Shown piece after piece: positions 34,987 through 44,505 of a stretch of DNA of 64,000 nt. Location of the stretch: NCBI RefSeq assembly GCF_000010505.1, contig NC_010729.1, positions 1,805,501-1,869,500 on the forward strand. The letters are read 5' to 3'. The stretch's first letter is position 1; every line of letters begins with the position of its first letter. Origin of the DNA: Porphyromonas gingivalis ATCC 33277 (GTDB taxonomy: Bacteria > Bacteroidota > Bacteroidia > Bacteroidales > Porphyromonadaceae). Below the pieces are notes generated by a model that did no database searches, had not been told where the DNA came from, and worked only from the letters and a program-made list of their open reading frames with translations. A program made the translations under genes and the position numbers.

Positions 34987-35208
34987 CGAGAAGGAAAAAA
35001 TTTACGCGCGAGAACGAAATAGTTTTGGTTCGTGTTTTCAGGAAAACACACGCCACAATCTGCTCATTTACGGTTCGTAAATCGCGAACGAAAATGTGCG
35101 AAGAAAAGGAAAGGATACTTCTCATGTATCGATTTTTCAGTCGGGTTTTGAGTATGCCGTATCGGATCGGTCTGTGGCTATGCTCCGCTTTATTCTTTGC
35201 CTTTGTCC

Positions 35209-35216
35209 TAAATTTG
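35209..35216 (+). promoter_or_regulatory. Candidate -7 element of dpp3
   Basis: TAAATTTG matches TAnnTTTG and lies 67 bp before the ATG at 35283. Its position inside an in-frame upstream extension supports the shorter start of the peptidase. Confidence 0.55.
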
Positions 35217-35282
35217 CACCACGTGGTTTTATACGGGAGAGAACTACTCCCCTCCCCTACTGACTCAAAGCCCCCAATCACA

Positions 35283-37943
35283 ATGACAAAAGAAACAACC
35301 CAACACCGATCGGGAGAGCGCGTAGCCCGATTTGCAGATATAGAAGTACTCAGCTATCGAGCCGATCTCTTCGGCACATTGACCCCTAAGCAGAGGATGC
35401 TTTGCTACCACCTATCGGAAGCAGCCCTGCGAGGACGGGATATTACAACCATACAGAACTGCCGCTACAACCTCTGGGTACGCAGTCTGATGGAGCGTAT
35501 TTACACCCATCTTAGCAAGTCAGAACGAACCGACGACTTTGCCCTGCTGGAAGAATACCTCTTCTGTATCTGGTTTGCCAACGGCATTCACCACCATTAC
35601 AGCGGAGCCAAATTCATTGCCCGTTTCAGTCCGGAGTTCTTGCGAGAAGCCCTGAGAGTGACGGGCGTGGAGCTGGAGCCGGAAGAGCAGGCACTCTTGG
35701 AGCGCGTACTGTACGATACCGATTTTCTACCCAAACAGACCGAGCAGAGCGGCGAAGAGGATATTATCAAGGCTTCTTCGGTCAATTTCTATGCACCGGG
35801 TATCACCCGAGCCGAAGCGGAAAGCCATTACAAAAACCTGATAGAAGCTCTTCCCGAAAACGAGAGAAGCTGTCCGCCGAGCTTCGGACTGAATACCCGT
35901 CTGATCCGTTCGACTTCGGGCGAATTGAAAGACGAGGTTTGCTGTATAGACGGATTGTACAGCCCGGCCATAGAAGCTGTAGTCGCTTCCTTGGAGGCTG
36001 CCATACCATACACTGAGAACGAGGAACAGGCCGCATGCATACGACTGCTGTGCGACTATTACCGCACAGGAGACGTCAGGCTGTACGACCGGTTCTGCAT
36101 TCGCTGGGTGGAAAACAATCGTACTCGGATCGATTTTATCAACGGATTCACCGAAGTATATGCCGATCCGATAGGCATACACGGCAGTTGGGAGGGACTG
36201 GTACACATGCAGGACGAAGAAGCCGGCAGACGTACGCGCATCATCAGCGAACATGCCGGTTGGTTCGAAGCACATTCGCCGATTGACGCACGTTTCCGCA
36301 AGAAGAATCCCCATGGTATATCGGCTACGGTGGTCAATGTACTGACCATAGCCGGCGACAGCTATCCTGCCACACCGATAGGAATCAACCTCCCGAATGC
36401 CGACTGGATTCGTGCCGAACACGGATCCAAGTCCGTCACTATCGACAATATCACGGATGCATACAACCATGCCGCGCGAGGGACAGGTCTGTACGAGGAG
36501 TTTATCCCCGACGAGGAAGTACGCAGACACGTAGAGCTGCATGCCGACCTAACGGACAGTCTCCACACCGACCTGCACGAATGCCTCGGACATGGCAGCG
36601 GACAGTTGCTCCCCGGTGTACCAGGCGATGCACTTGGAGAACACGCCTCCACGCTGGAGGAGACGCGCGCCGACCTCTTCGCCCTCTATTTTCTGGCCGA
36701 TCCCAAAATGATCGAATTAGGCCTTTTGACCGATCCCGATGCTTACAAAGCCAACTATTACAAATACATGCTCAACGGTCTGATGACCCAACTCGTGCGT
36801 ATCAAGCGAGGAGAGGAGATAGAGGAGGCGCATATGCGCAACCGTGCACTCATAGCTCGCTACGTCTTGGAGCATGCCGAGCGGCCGGGGGCTATGTCGC
36901 TGGTCTGCGAAGAGGGCAAGACGGCACTCGTGATCAAGGACTACGAAGCGGTGCGTGCGATCATTGCCGGTTTGCTGACCGAGGTGCAACGCATCAAGAG
37001 CGAGGGCGACTATACCGCCGGCAAGGCGTTGGTAGAGCGTTATGCCGTCCACGTGGATCCGCTCTTGCACGAGGAAGTACTGATGCGCTATGCCAAGCTG
37101 GATATTGCTCCGTATAAGGGATTTGTCAATCCTCGGTTGAGACCCGTATATAATTCGGAGGGCAGGCTTACGGATGCAACGATAGAATACACGGAAGGCT
37201 ATGCCGAACAAATGCTTCGCTACAGTGCAGAATATAGCTTCCTGCCTACAGACAGTCCGCTTTTGCAGGAGGCACGAAGATTGCGCTCGCACCTCCGACG
37301 GGCGATGGACGGTGTACTATCGGCCAGTATGCGTGAGAAAGGACTCCACTACGGCATCAACTTTGGAGTCACTCGCGAACATCTGCTCCGACTGGCTCGC
37401 ACGGCCGACGCTTCCGCTCCACTGGCCGACTATCTGTGGAGACGCGATGTAAGGGAGACGAAGATACTCGCCACGATGATTTTTCCGGCCGAAGAACTGA
37501 CTCATGAGCAGGCAACGAGATTCCTCCGAGAGGCCGACAACGTGGAACTTCGCGAGCAACTGACAGCCAATCTGCTGGAGCGAATGCCCGAAGCGATCCG
37601 GAGCATCGGCCGATGGATCGAGAGCAAAGAGACTACCCCTGACATGATGACGGGAGTATTGACGCTTGCAGCCAGATTGTTTACACGCGGCATCTTTCCG
37701 GAAAATGCGCCGGCAGAGAAACTCTTAGCATTGGCCATTCTCCATCTCTCCGATGAGGAGCAGAAAACGGAGCTTCGGCGCGCTTCCGCACTTCTGCTCA
37801 AGCGGTACGGGCGAGGCTCCGCAGAACGGACAAAAAAAGTACTGTGCCTATTGCCCGAATCGAGCCAAGACACAGCACCGGTTTTGTATGAATTATGCGA
37901 AGATATCCGCTTCGAACTCGACTTCTACCCAAAGGACGAGTAA
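35283..37943 (+). CDS. dpp3: Dipeptidyl peptidase III, M49 zinc peptidase
   Basis: It removes dipeptides from the N-terminus of oligopeptides, feeding an amino-acid-fermenting organism. The 886-residue protein has the family zinc motif HECLGH (H432, E433, H437) and the third ligand region EETRAD (E459-E460). Beyond about residue 690 is an extra helical-repeat region not found in human DPP III, consistent with the known C-terminal extension of Bacteroidota forms. The start at 35283 follows a -7 promoter box; an in-frame extension to 35025 would add a membrane-like helix but overlaps that promoter. No signal peptide is seen at the chosen start, so a cytosolic location is likely. Confidence 0.9.
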   Translation: MTKETTQHRSGERVARFADIEVLSYRADLFGTLTPKQRMLCYHLSEAALRGRDITTIQNCRYNLWVRSLMERIYTHLSKSERTDDFALLEEYLFCIWFANGIHHHYSGAKFIARFSPEFLREALRVTGVELEPEEQALLERVLYDTDFLPKQTEQSGEEDIIKASSVNFYAPGITRAEAESHYKNLIEALPENERSCPPSFGLNTRLIRSTSGELKDEVCCIDGLYSPAIEAVVASLEAAIPYTENEEQAACIRLLCDYYRTGDVRLYDRFCIRWVENNRTRIDFINGFTEVYADPIGIHGSWEGLVHMQDEEAGRRTRIISEHAGWFEAHSPIDARFRKKNPHGISATVVNVLTIAGDSYPATPIGINLPNADWIRAEHGSKSVTIDNITDAYNHAARGTGLYEEFIPDEEVRRHVELHADLTDSLHTDLHECLGHGSGQLLPGVPGDALGEHASTLEETRADLFALYFLADPKMIELGLLTDPDAYKANYYKYMLNGLMTQLVRIKRGEEIEEAHMRNRALIARYVLEHAERPGAMSLVCEEGKTALVIKDYEAVRAIIAGLLTEVQRIKSEGDYTAGKALVERYAVHVDPLLHEEVLMRYAKLDIAPYKGFVNPRLRPVYNSEGRLTDATIEYTEGYAEQMLRYSAEYSFLPTDSPLLQEARRLRSHLRRAMDGVLSASMREKGLHYGINFGVTREHLLRLARTADASAPLADYLWRRDVRETKILATMIFPAEELTHEQATRFLREADNVELREQLTANLLERMPEAIRSIGRWIESKETTPDMMTGVLTLAARLFTRGIFPENAPAEKLLALAILHLSDEEQKTELRRASALLLKRYGRGSAERTKKVLCLLPESSQDTAPVLYELCEDIRFELDFYPKDE

Positions 37944-37955
37944 GAGAAGCGACTA

Positions 37956-39227
37956 TCAATCGATCATCGAGAAGCCTGTATAAGGTACCAGACAGTCGGG
38001 GATGCGGATGCCATCGGCTGTCTGATTGTTTTCCAACAGAGCAGCCACGATACGCGGCAAGGCCAAGGCACTACCGTTGAGCGTGTGGCAAAGCTCCACT
38101 TTCTTATCCGCATTGCGATAACGGCACTTCAGACGATTGGCTTGGAAGCTCTCGAAATTGGACACCGAGCTAACCTCCAACCACCGCTCTTGGGCAGCCG
38201 AATAGACTTCGAAGTCGTAAGTCAATGCCGAAGTGAAGCTGATATCTCCGCCGCAGAGGCGAAGGATACGCCACGGAAGTCCCAACTTATCTACAAGGCC
38301 TTGGACATAGCCGACCATCTGATCGAGCTGTTCGTAGGAGTGTTCGGGCTTGTCGATGCAGACGATCTCCACCTTGTTGAACTGATGGAGGCGGTTCAGG
38401 CCGCGAACATCCTTGCCATACGAACCGGCTTCGCGTCGGAAGCAAGCCGAGTAAGCGGTCAGGAGAATGGGCAATTCGTCCTCGGAGAGAATGACATCGC
38501 GGAAGATATTGGTCACCGGCACCTCTGCCGTGGGGATCAGATACAGGTTGTCCGCCGTGACATGGTACATCTGCCCTTCCTTGTCGGGGAGCTGTCCCGT
38601 ACCATAGCCGGAATCTTCATTGACCACATAGGGCGGCTCTATCTCCGTGAAGCCGGCGTTGCGGGCTTCGTCCAAGAAGAAGTTGACCAAAGCTCGCTGC
38701 AGGCGTGCTCCTTTGCCCTTATAGACAGGGAAGCCTGCTCCGGTTATCTTGACGCCGAGTTCGAAGTCGATCAGATCGTATTTCTTGGCCAGATCCCAAT
38801 GTGGGAGCTTGTGCGTTCCAAGCTCCGGCACTGTGCCGCCTGTCTTCACACAGACATTCTCCTCTGCGGTCTTGCCTGCAGGGACAGACTCATGCGGCAG
38901 ATTCGGGATAAGCAGAAGCTGTTGGCGTATAGCATTCTCCAGATCAGCTTTCCGCTCTTCCAGATGGTGGCTCTCGGCTTTCATATCGGCTACTTTCGTA
39001 CGGATGGCCTCTGCCTCGCCTTTCTTGCCGGCTTTCATCAAAGCTCCGATCTCCTTGGCAATGGCGTTTTGCTCCGCCAAACGAGCATCCAGACTCTGTT
39101 GAGTTTCGCGTCGCTGTCTGTCGAGAGAGATGACTTCGTCGAGAATAGCAGCTGCATCGAAGTGCTTCACCGCCAAGCGACGGATCACTTCTTCCTTATT
39201 TTCTATGATTTGCTTGAGTGTCAGCAT
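37956..39227 (-). CDS. serS: Seryl-tRNA synthetase
   Basis: It charges tRNA-Ser and is a class II synthetase. The 423 residues include the N-terminal coiled-coil tRNA arm (about 30-105), motif 2 (FRREAGSYGKDVRGLNRLHQFNKVEI, residues cited in part) and motif 3 (ALALPRIVAALLENNQ). The stop is 12 bp from the convergent dpp3 stop. Upstream lie rpmA and rplU on the same strand with a 99-bp gap, so it may be read from their promoter. Confidence 0.96.
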   Translation of the reverse strand: MLTLKQIIENKEEVIRRLAVKHFDAAAILDEVISLDRQRRETQQSLDARLAEQNAIAKEIGALMKAGKKGEAEAIRTKVADMKAESHHLEERKADLENAIRQQLLLIPNLPHESVPAGKTAEENVCVKTGGTVPELGTHKLPHWDLAKKYDLIDFELGVKITGAGFPVYKGKGARLQRALVNFFLDEARNAGFTEIEPPYVVNEDSGYGTGQLPDKEGQMYHVTADNLYLIPTAEVPVTNIFRDVILSEDELPILLTAYSACFRREAGSYGKDVRGLNRLHQFNKVEIVCIDKPEHSYEQLDQMVGYVQGLVDKLGLPWRILRLCGGDISFTSALTYDFEVYSAAQERWLEVSSVSNFESFQANRLKCRYRNADKKVELCHTLNGSALALPRIVAALLENNQTADGIRIPDCLVPYTGFSMID

Positions 39228-39326
39228 AGTATATCGAAAAAAACAAAAGGCAAATCTCCAAGGCGGTTACAGCCTGTAGAGATTCGCCCCCTATTTACCT
39301 AACTGTTTATTAGCGTTCTGCTTTCT

Positions 39327-39584
39327 TTATGATTCGGTCTTGATCGAAACGTATGAACGGTCGTTTTTCTTGCGAGTAAATACTACCACGCCCGACTTCA
39401 GTGCATACAAAGTATGATCCTTACCGATACCTACGTTTTCACCCGGGTGGTGAACGGTGCCACGCTGACGAACCAATATGTTGCCGGCCTTAGCCATTTC
39501 TCCACCATAAACTTTCACGCCAAGACGTTTGCTTTCCGATTCACGACCGTTCTTGGAACTACCTACACCTTTTTTATGTGCCAT
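39327..39584 (-). CDS. rpmA: 50S ribosomal protein L27
   Basis: L27 lies near the peptidyl transferase centre. The 85 residues begin [24 protein letters not shown], with [24 protein letters not shown] as the conserved core. There is no N-terminal leader needing cleavage. It lies 27 bp downstream of rplU, the usual rplU-rpmA pair. Confidence 0.97.
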
Positions 39585-39611
39585 GATTGTGTTTCTGTTT
39601 TGTGGATTTGA

Positions 39612-39929
39612 TTATGCAACGACTTCTTTCACCAGAATTTCCGTAAACTGCTGGCGATGGCCATTCAGCTTGCGGTATCCTTTTCTTCTCTTCTTGTGGA
39701 AGATCAGCACCTTATCCCCTTTCACAAGAGGAGTCAATACTTCACATACCACCTTAGCGCCTTCCACCAAAGGAGAACCCACGGCGATAGCACCATTATT
39801 ATCGACGAGGAGAACCTTGTCGAATTCTACGCTTGCACCACTCTCTACATCTTTGATGTGATGCACGAACAGCCGACGGCCTTGTTCTACCTTCATCTGC
39901 TGTCCCTGAATGTCTACGATAACGTACAT
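39612..39929 (-). CDS. rplU: 50S ribosomal protein L21
   Basis: L21 binds 23S rRNA in the large subunit. The 105-residue protein begins [17 protein letters not shown] and contains [17 protein letters not shown], the C-terminal RNA-binding signature. The start at 39929 is chosen over a 15-residue upstream extension. The upstream region (39930-40292) holds the dispersed repeat in the same orientation, about 270 bp before the start. Confidence 0.96.
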
Positions 39930-40200
39930 TACTTTCTTTCTACTAAACTTGTTAGCCCCGTATGGTGGACACACATATTCGGGTCACTTTTATGACCATA
40001 CATAGGAATATCGACCGCAAAGATAGCATTTCTTATTGATATAGAATACAATGTAAAAGAACGAAAATCCAATAATCGAGACCGATAGAATCCAAAGCAA
40101 GGAGTAAAGATCTTCCTCTCGTCCTCGAAACCGTCCGAAAGAGAGAAGAATAGAAGAAACAAAATTACGAACCATTTTTCGGAAAAAACTCAAACCGCTT

Positions 40201-40292
40201 TTCGGGAAAAACGGAACCAAAAAAATTTCGTTGCGGCGCGTAAATTTTTCCGTTCCCACGCCAAAACGAAAAAGTTTACGCGCCACGTTTTT
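40201..40292 (-). repeat. Dispersed ~95-bp repeat, copy 2
   Basis: On the minus strand it begins AAAAACGTGGCGCGTAAAC and contains TTTTTCGTTTTGG and AAATTTACGCGCCGCAACG, aligning base by base for most of its length with the copies at 33611 and 59885. It points toward rplU. The stretch 39930-40200 between it and rplU has no recognised feature. Confidence 0.75.
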
Positions 40293-40361
40293 GGACACTG
40301 CAAATACAAAAATTTCGGTGTGTAAACTAACCGGATCAAGAAACGAGCAAGCTTCTCTTCA

Positions 40362-40405
40362 AAAAGCTCCTAATCTTTTGATGAAAAGCTCTTAAGCTTT
40401 TGATC
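40362..40405. repeat. Two 22-bp direct repeats
   Basis: AAAAGCTCCTAATCTTTTGATG (40362-40383; given in full it would be 22 bases) is followed directly by a copy starting AAAAGCTCTTAAGCTTTTG (40384-40405). The second unit contains the palindrome AAAAGCTTAAGAGCTTTT-like core (AAAAGCTCTTAAGCTTTT). The rest of 40406-40615 shows nothing clear. Confidence 0.65.
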
Positions 40406-40615
40406 GAGAAGTAAAAACTACTACTGATTATTCTCCTATATAGTATCCTCTTTTTATTCGATGAAGTCGATTTTTATCTTTGGTAAAGGGGAGGAAGCTT
40501 TTCGTATGGTTTCGATCCAAACGGAGTCGGTCGAATCGGTTTTGAGCTTACTTCAGCGGAAGCACCTGTGTATGTGGTCGTCGGAAGGGGGGGCAGATGA
40601 GTCGGACTAATGTTG

Positions 40616-40623
40616 TATTTTTG
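40616..40623 (+). promoter_or_regulatory. Candidate -7 promoter element
   Basis: TATTTTTG fits TAnnTTTG and ends 32 bp before the ATG at 40656. It would drive the four-gene overlapping operon ending with apbE. Confidence 0.6.
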
Positions 40624-40655
40624 GCGCATGGAAAGCCGTTTTAATATAATAGTAT

Positions 40656-41195
40656 ATGGAAGATAGAAGCAATCTTTTTCGCCTCAGTGCTTTGATGGGT
40701 TTGATCTTTGGTGCATTCTGGTGTCTGAAGTACATCTGCGTGATGCTGGCATTCCGGATTCCTTTCTTGCTGCTGCTGTATATTCCGCTCACTTGTTTCG
40801 TCCCTTTTCTGGCTTATATCCTGACAAAGCGTTATCGGAACGTGCTACCGCAAGAGATGCGTTTCAGCTTTATGCATGGATGGCAGTTTTCTACTTTGCT
40901 CTATCTCTTCGCGGCTATATTGGTTTCCATCCCTCACTACTATTTCTATGCCGAGATAATGCCGGCACACATGCCCGATATTATGGCACAGCTGGAGCAG
41001 TCCTCCGGACTTATGACCCAACTCTTCGGTACCGATGAGTGGCGCGAGGTGATGGAGCAGATGCTCAAGGTGCGTCCCATGTCGCGTGTGATCAATGATA
41101 TTTCATCCAACTTCTTCTGGGGAGCTTTGTTCTCCATTCCGGTAGGGCTGATCCTGAAAAGAAAGGCTGCGTCGGACAATATGCATTCGTTATGA
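40656..41195 (+). CDS. DUF4199-like membrane protein
   Basis: A 179-residue protein with about four hydrophobic segments (about 10-30, 35-55, 70-95, and one near 145-165). It matches the layout of the Bacteroidota DUF4199 family, which has no assigned role. The last codons overlap the GT2 start by 4 bp (ATGA), so the two are translationally coupled. DUF4199 genes commonly precede such GT2 genes in this phylum, suggesting a joint envelope role. Confidence 0.75.
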   Translation: MEDRSNLFRLSALMGLIFGAFWCLKYICVMLAFRIPFLLLLYIPLTCFVPFLAYILTKRYRNVLPQEMRFSFMHGWQFSTLLYLFAAILVSIPHYYFYAEIMPAHMPDIMAQLEQSSGLMTQLFGTDEWREVMEQMLKVRPMSRVINDISSNFFWGALFSIPVGLILKRKAASDNMHSL

Positions 41196-42145
41196 TAGAT
41201 ATTTCTGTAGTAATCCCTCTGCTGAACGAGGCCGAGTCGATCCCCGAACTTTTTGCCTGGATCAGGCGTGTAATGAATGAGCATGGCTATTCCTATGAGG
41301 TCATCTTCGTAGATGATGGGAGTACCGACGGCTCCTGGAGTGTGATCGAACGTTTGCGAGCAGAGCATCCCGAGGTCAAAGGGATCAAATTCCGCCGCAA
41401 CTACGGCAAGTCGGCCGGTCTCCAATGCGGTTTTGCCCGCACACAGGGGCAGGTAGTCATAACGATGGATGCCGATTTGCAGGATAGTCCGGATGAGATC
41501 CCGGAGCTGTACCGGATGGTGACAGAAGGGGGATATGACTTGGTAAGCGGTTGGAAGCGTAAGCGGTACGATCCTCTGTTCAGCAAGAATCTGCCCTCAA
41601 AGCTTTTCAATGCTACAGCCCGAAAGCTGTCCGGCATCAAGCTACACGATTTTAATTGTGGTTTGAAAGCATACCGACACGAGGTAGTGGAGAATATCGA
41701 GTTGTACAACGATATGCACCGTTACATTCCATATTTGGCCAAATCCGCCGGTTTCGGACGCATCGGGGAGAAGGTAGTACAGCATCAGGCGCGTAAATAC
41801 GGCTCGAGCAAGTTCGGTATCAGCCGTTTTTTCAATGGCTATCTCGATTTGCTTACGCTTTGGTTTATCAGCAAGTTCGGACGCAAGCCGATGCACTTCT
41901 TCGGGCTGCTCGGTTCAGGCATGTTCCTAATCGGCTTCATAGCTTTGGCCGTTGTCCTTGTCAATAAGTTGTCCGCTATAATCATGCATACGCAGGCACC
42001 TTTGGTGACGGATCGGCCTTATTTCTTCATCGCGCTGACGGCGATGATTATCGGCACGCAACTGTTCCTAACCGGATTTGTCGGTGAGATGATCAGCCGC
42101 CAGGCTTCGGACAGAAACAACTATAAAATAGAGAAAGAGATATAA
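41192..42145 (+). CDS. GT2 polyprenyl-phosphate glycosyltransferase, DPM1/GtrB-like
   Basis: A 317-residue protein: a GT-A domain with VVIPLLNEAESIPELF, VDDGSTDGSW, the metal-binding DADLQDSPDEIPELY and FNCGLKAYRHE, then two membrane helices (about 233-258 and 270-295). It probably charges undecaprenyl phosphate with a sugar in the inner membrane. It overlaps the DUF4199 gene by 4 bp and the nitroreductase by 1 bp. It is a separate paralogue of the GT2 at 15598. Confidence 0.86.
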   Translation: MIDISVVIPLLNEAESIPELFAWIRRVMNEHGYSYEVIFVDDGSTDGSWSVIERLRAEHPEVKGIKFRRNYGKSAGLQCGFARTQGQVVITMDADLQDSPDEIPELYRMVTEGGYDLVSGWKRKRYDPLFSKNLPSKLFNATARKLSGIKLHDFNCGLKAYRHEVVENIELYNDMHRYIPYLAKSAGFGRIGEKVVQHQARKYGSSKFGISRFFNGYLDLLTLWFISKFGRKPMHFFGLLGSGMFLIGFIALAVVLVNKLSAIIMHTQAPLVTDRPYFFIALTAMIIGTQLFLTGFVGEMISRQASDRNNYKIEKEI

Positions 42146-42684
42146 TGAAACAGATTCCTCAAGATTTTCGTTTGATAGAAGATTTCTTCCGCACGCGCAG
42201 ATCTGTACGCAAGTTTATCGATCGTCCTGTGGAGGAAGAGAAGTTGATGGCCATCCTCGAAGCCGGACGCATAGCTCCTTCGGCACATAATTACCAGCCG
42301 TGGCATTTCCTCGTGGTCAGAGAAGAAGAGGGCCGCAAACGCTTGGCTCCCTGTTCCCAACAACCTTGGTTCCCGGGTGCCCCCATCTATATCATTACGC
42401 TTGGCGATCATCAAAGGGCATGGAAGCGAGGAGCGGGCGATTCGGTAGACATCGATACCTCTATCGCCATGACTTATATGATGCTGGAAGCACATAGTCT
42501 GGGACTTGGATGTACGTGGGTCTGTGCTTTCGATCAAGCTCTTTGTTCGGAGATCTTCGACATCCCTTCGCACATGACACCTGTTTCCATATTGGCTCTC
42601 GGCTATGGCGATCCGACCGTACCTCCGCGTGAGGCTTTCAATCGCAAATCCATTGAAGAGGTAGTCAGCTTCGAGAAATTATGA
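42145..42684 (+). CDS. Nitroreductase-family flavoprotein
   Basis: A 179-residue FMN-binding oxidoreductase. TRRSVRKFIDRPVEEEKL and APSAHNYQPWHFLVV form the N-terminal FMN contact; GLGCTWVCAF and ILALGYGDP fit the C-terminal half. The natural substrate is unknown. Its start overlaps the GT2 stop by 1 bp and its end overlaps apbE by 4 bp. Confidence 0.86.
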   Translation: MKQIPQDFRLIEDFFRTRRSVRKFIDRPVEEEKLMAILEAGRIAPSAHNYQPWHFLVVREEEGRKRLAPCSQQPWFPGAPIYIITLGDHQRAWKRGAGDSVDIDTSIAMTYMMLEAHSLGLGCTWVCAFDQALCSEIFDIPSHMTPVSILALGYGDPTVPPREAFNRKSIEEVVSFEKL

Positions 42685-43694
42685 AACGTTGGTCAGGTTT
42701 AGCGGCCGTTCCGGGGATGATCGTTCTCGGTGCGGCCTTTTTTTCTTGCCGGAAAGCACCTGCCTATACGGTATTGCAGGGGGAGATATTCCATACCTAT
42801 TATCATATCAAATATAAGGGAGAGGCAGATCATTCACAGCGAGTGGATAGCGTATTCAGAGCTTTCAATCATTCCCTTAATCCGTTCGACAGTACCAGTA
42901 TCATAGCCGGAGTGAATCGGAATCTTCCGGTCAGGACTGACAGTATGTTTCGCCGGGTATTTCGTCGGGCGCAGGAGATTGCAGCCGTTTCCGGCGGTTC
43001 TTACGATATTACTTGCTCTCCACTGATCAATGCTTGGGGATTCGGCTTCGAACATAAAGAAGACGTGACTGCACAGTTGATTGATAGCATCAAGGCGTTT
43101 GTCGGTTACCGGAGGGTACGATTGGACGGCGAGACGGTTGTTAAGGATGATCCGCGCACTACGCTGAACACCTCTTCCATCGCCAAAGGATATGCTTCGG
43201 ATCTGGTGGGCGAAGCCTTGGCCGCTCATGGGATCGGGGATTATATGGTGGAGATCGGAGGAGAGGTTGCTTTCAATGGCCTCAATCCTCAAGGCAAGCC
43301 TTGGCGCATAGGAGTAAGTAAACCGCAGGATGACAGTCTGGGCTTGGCGATGCAGGAGTTCGAACTCGTCGTAGAGCTTAGTGGAAAAGGAGGCTTGGCG
43401 ACATCGGGCAACTATCGGAATTTCTATGTCCGGGATGGAAAGAAGTATGCACATACGATCAATCCGCTTAGCGGCTATCCTGTGCAGACGGATGTGCTGA
43501 GTGCCACAGTCATTGCTCCCGATTGTATGACGGCTGATGCCTTGGCTACTACTTTTATGGTGGTCGGTTCGGAGCGTGTTCCTGCTATTGCAGCCAAGTT
43601 CTCCGGTGTGGACTATATGCTTATCTTGTCCGATGGAGACGGTTCTTATAAGACTGTGATGAACCAAGGCTTCCGGAAACGAGTAGCCAAGTAA
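42681..43694 (+). CDS. apbE: FAD:protein FMN transferase ApbE
   Basis: ApbE cuts FAD and attaches FMN to Thr or Ser of target flavoproteins such as RnfG and RnfD. The 337-residue protein has a lipoprotein-like N-terminus (MIVLGAAFFSCRKAP, lipobox-like FSC), the SIAKGYASDLV motif and the AHTINPLSGYPV and DCMTADALATTFMVVG segments with metal-binding Asp/Thr. The gene is last in its operon and converges on rnfA-rnfB. Both proposed targets in this window carry flavinylation sites, so the proximity looks functional. Confidence 0.92.
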   Translation: MKRWSGLAAVPGMIVLGAAFFSCRKAPAYTVLQGEIFHTYYHIKYKGEADHSQRVDSVFRAFNHSLNPFDSTSIIAGVNRNLPVRTDSMFRRVFRRAQEIAAVSGGSYDITCSPLINAWGFGFEHKEDVTAQLIDSIKAFVGYRRVRLDGETVVKDDPRTTLNTSSIAKGYASDLVGEALAAHGIGDYMVEIGGEVAFNGLNPQGKPWRIGVSKPQDDSLGLAMQEFELVVELSGKGGLATSGNYRNFYVRDGKKYAHTINPLSGYPVQTDVLSATVIAPDCMTADALATTFMVVGSERVPAIAAKFSGVDYMLILSDGDGSYKTVMNQGFRKRVAK

Positions 43695-43849
43695 TCGAGC
43701 CTCGTCTGTAATCCTCCAAGCCTCTGTCTTTTTCTATTCGGATCGGTACAATCTTTTAGAACGGGATCGCATCTGTCGTAACTGAACGAAAAAGATTTGG
43801 CAGACAGTTCGGGGAGATTCTCCATACGGCTAAGTCACAATAAAAAACA

Positions 43850-43892
43850 AGAGAGGGGGTATGCACCGCGATGGGCATACCCTCTCTCTATT
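43850..43892. terminator. Bidirectional terminator between apbE and rnfA
   Basis: AGAGAGGGGGTATGC pairs with GCATACCCTCTCT (one bulge), with A-rich sequence on the left and TATTTATT on the right. It serves the convergent apbE and rnf operons. Confidence 0.75.
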
Positions 43893-43908
43893 TATTGTTC
43901 TTTACTCG

Positions 43909-44481
43909 TTAGGCGATACCGCTGAAGCCCATGAAAGCCATAGCCAATATACCGGCAGCCAAGAGTGCCGAAGGTATTCCCTTCATGGCTTTGGGGAGAT
44001 TGGTCATATCGAGTTGCTCTCGAATACCTGCGAAAGTAACCATTGCCAAGGTGAAACCGATAGCCGTGGATATTGCATAGACGAAGCTCTGGAGCAGGGT
44101 ATAATCCTTCTGGATAACCAAAATAGCCACACCGAGCACACAGCAGTTCGTCGTAATCAAGGGCAAGAATACACCCAGTGCCTGATAGAGGGGAGGAGAT
44201 ACTTTCTTGAGTATGATCTCCACCATCTGTACCAAGGCGGCAATGACCAAAATAAATGCAATGGTCTGCATAAAGCCCAATCCGAAACGATCCAAAACGA
44301 ACTTCTGAATCAGGAAGGTAACCAAGGTAGCCAGTGCCAATACGAATGTCACGGCTGCACCCATACCGATTGAGGTGTCTACCTTCTTCGATACGCCTAA
44401 GAATGGGCATATACCGAGGAACTGCGACAGCACGACGTTATTAACGAAAACCGCCGCTATGAATAACATGAAAAATTCCAT
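43909..44481 (-). CDS. rnfA: Rnf complex subunit A
   Basis: The protein has 190 residues and six membrane helices. It begins MEFFMLFIAAVFVNNVVLSQFLGICPFLGVS; the cysteine in LGICPFLG is part of the membrane-embedded iron site shared with RnfE. It is the last gene of the rnfB-C-D-G-E-A operon, with 24 bp to rnfE. It forms the ion-conducting membrane core with RnfE and RnfD. Confidence 0.95.
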   Translation of the reverse strand: MEFFMLFIAAVFVNNVVLSQFLGICPFLGVSKKVDTSIGMGAAVTFVLALATLVTFLIQKFVLDRFGLGFMQTIAFILVIAALVQMVEIILKKVSPPLYQALGVFLPLITTNCCVLGVAILVIQKDYTLLQSFVYAISTAIGFTLAMVTFAGIREQLDMTNLPKAMKGIPSALLAAGILAMAFMGFSGIA

Positions 44482-44505
44482 AATGATGCCAATTACTTAA
44501 GTGAT

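Larger units (their letters stand above)
33611..35046 (+). repeat. Dispersed ~95-bp repeat, copy 1, split by IS copy B
   Basis: The left half (33611-33649, starting AAAAACGTGGCGCGAGA) and right half (34987-35046, CGAGAAGGAAAAAATTTACG and on) form one element when the IS is removed. It aligns with 40201-40292 (minus) and 59885-59980 (plus). CGAGA occurs at both junctions as the IS target duplication. Confidence 0.75.
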
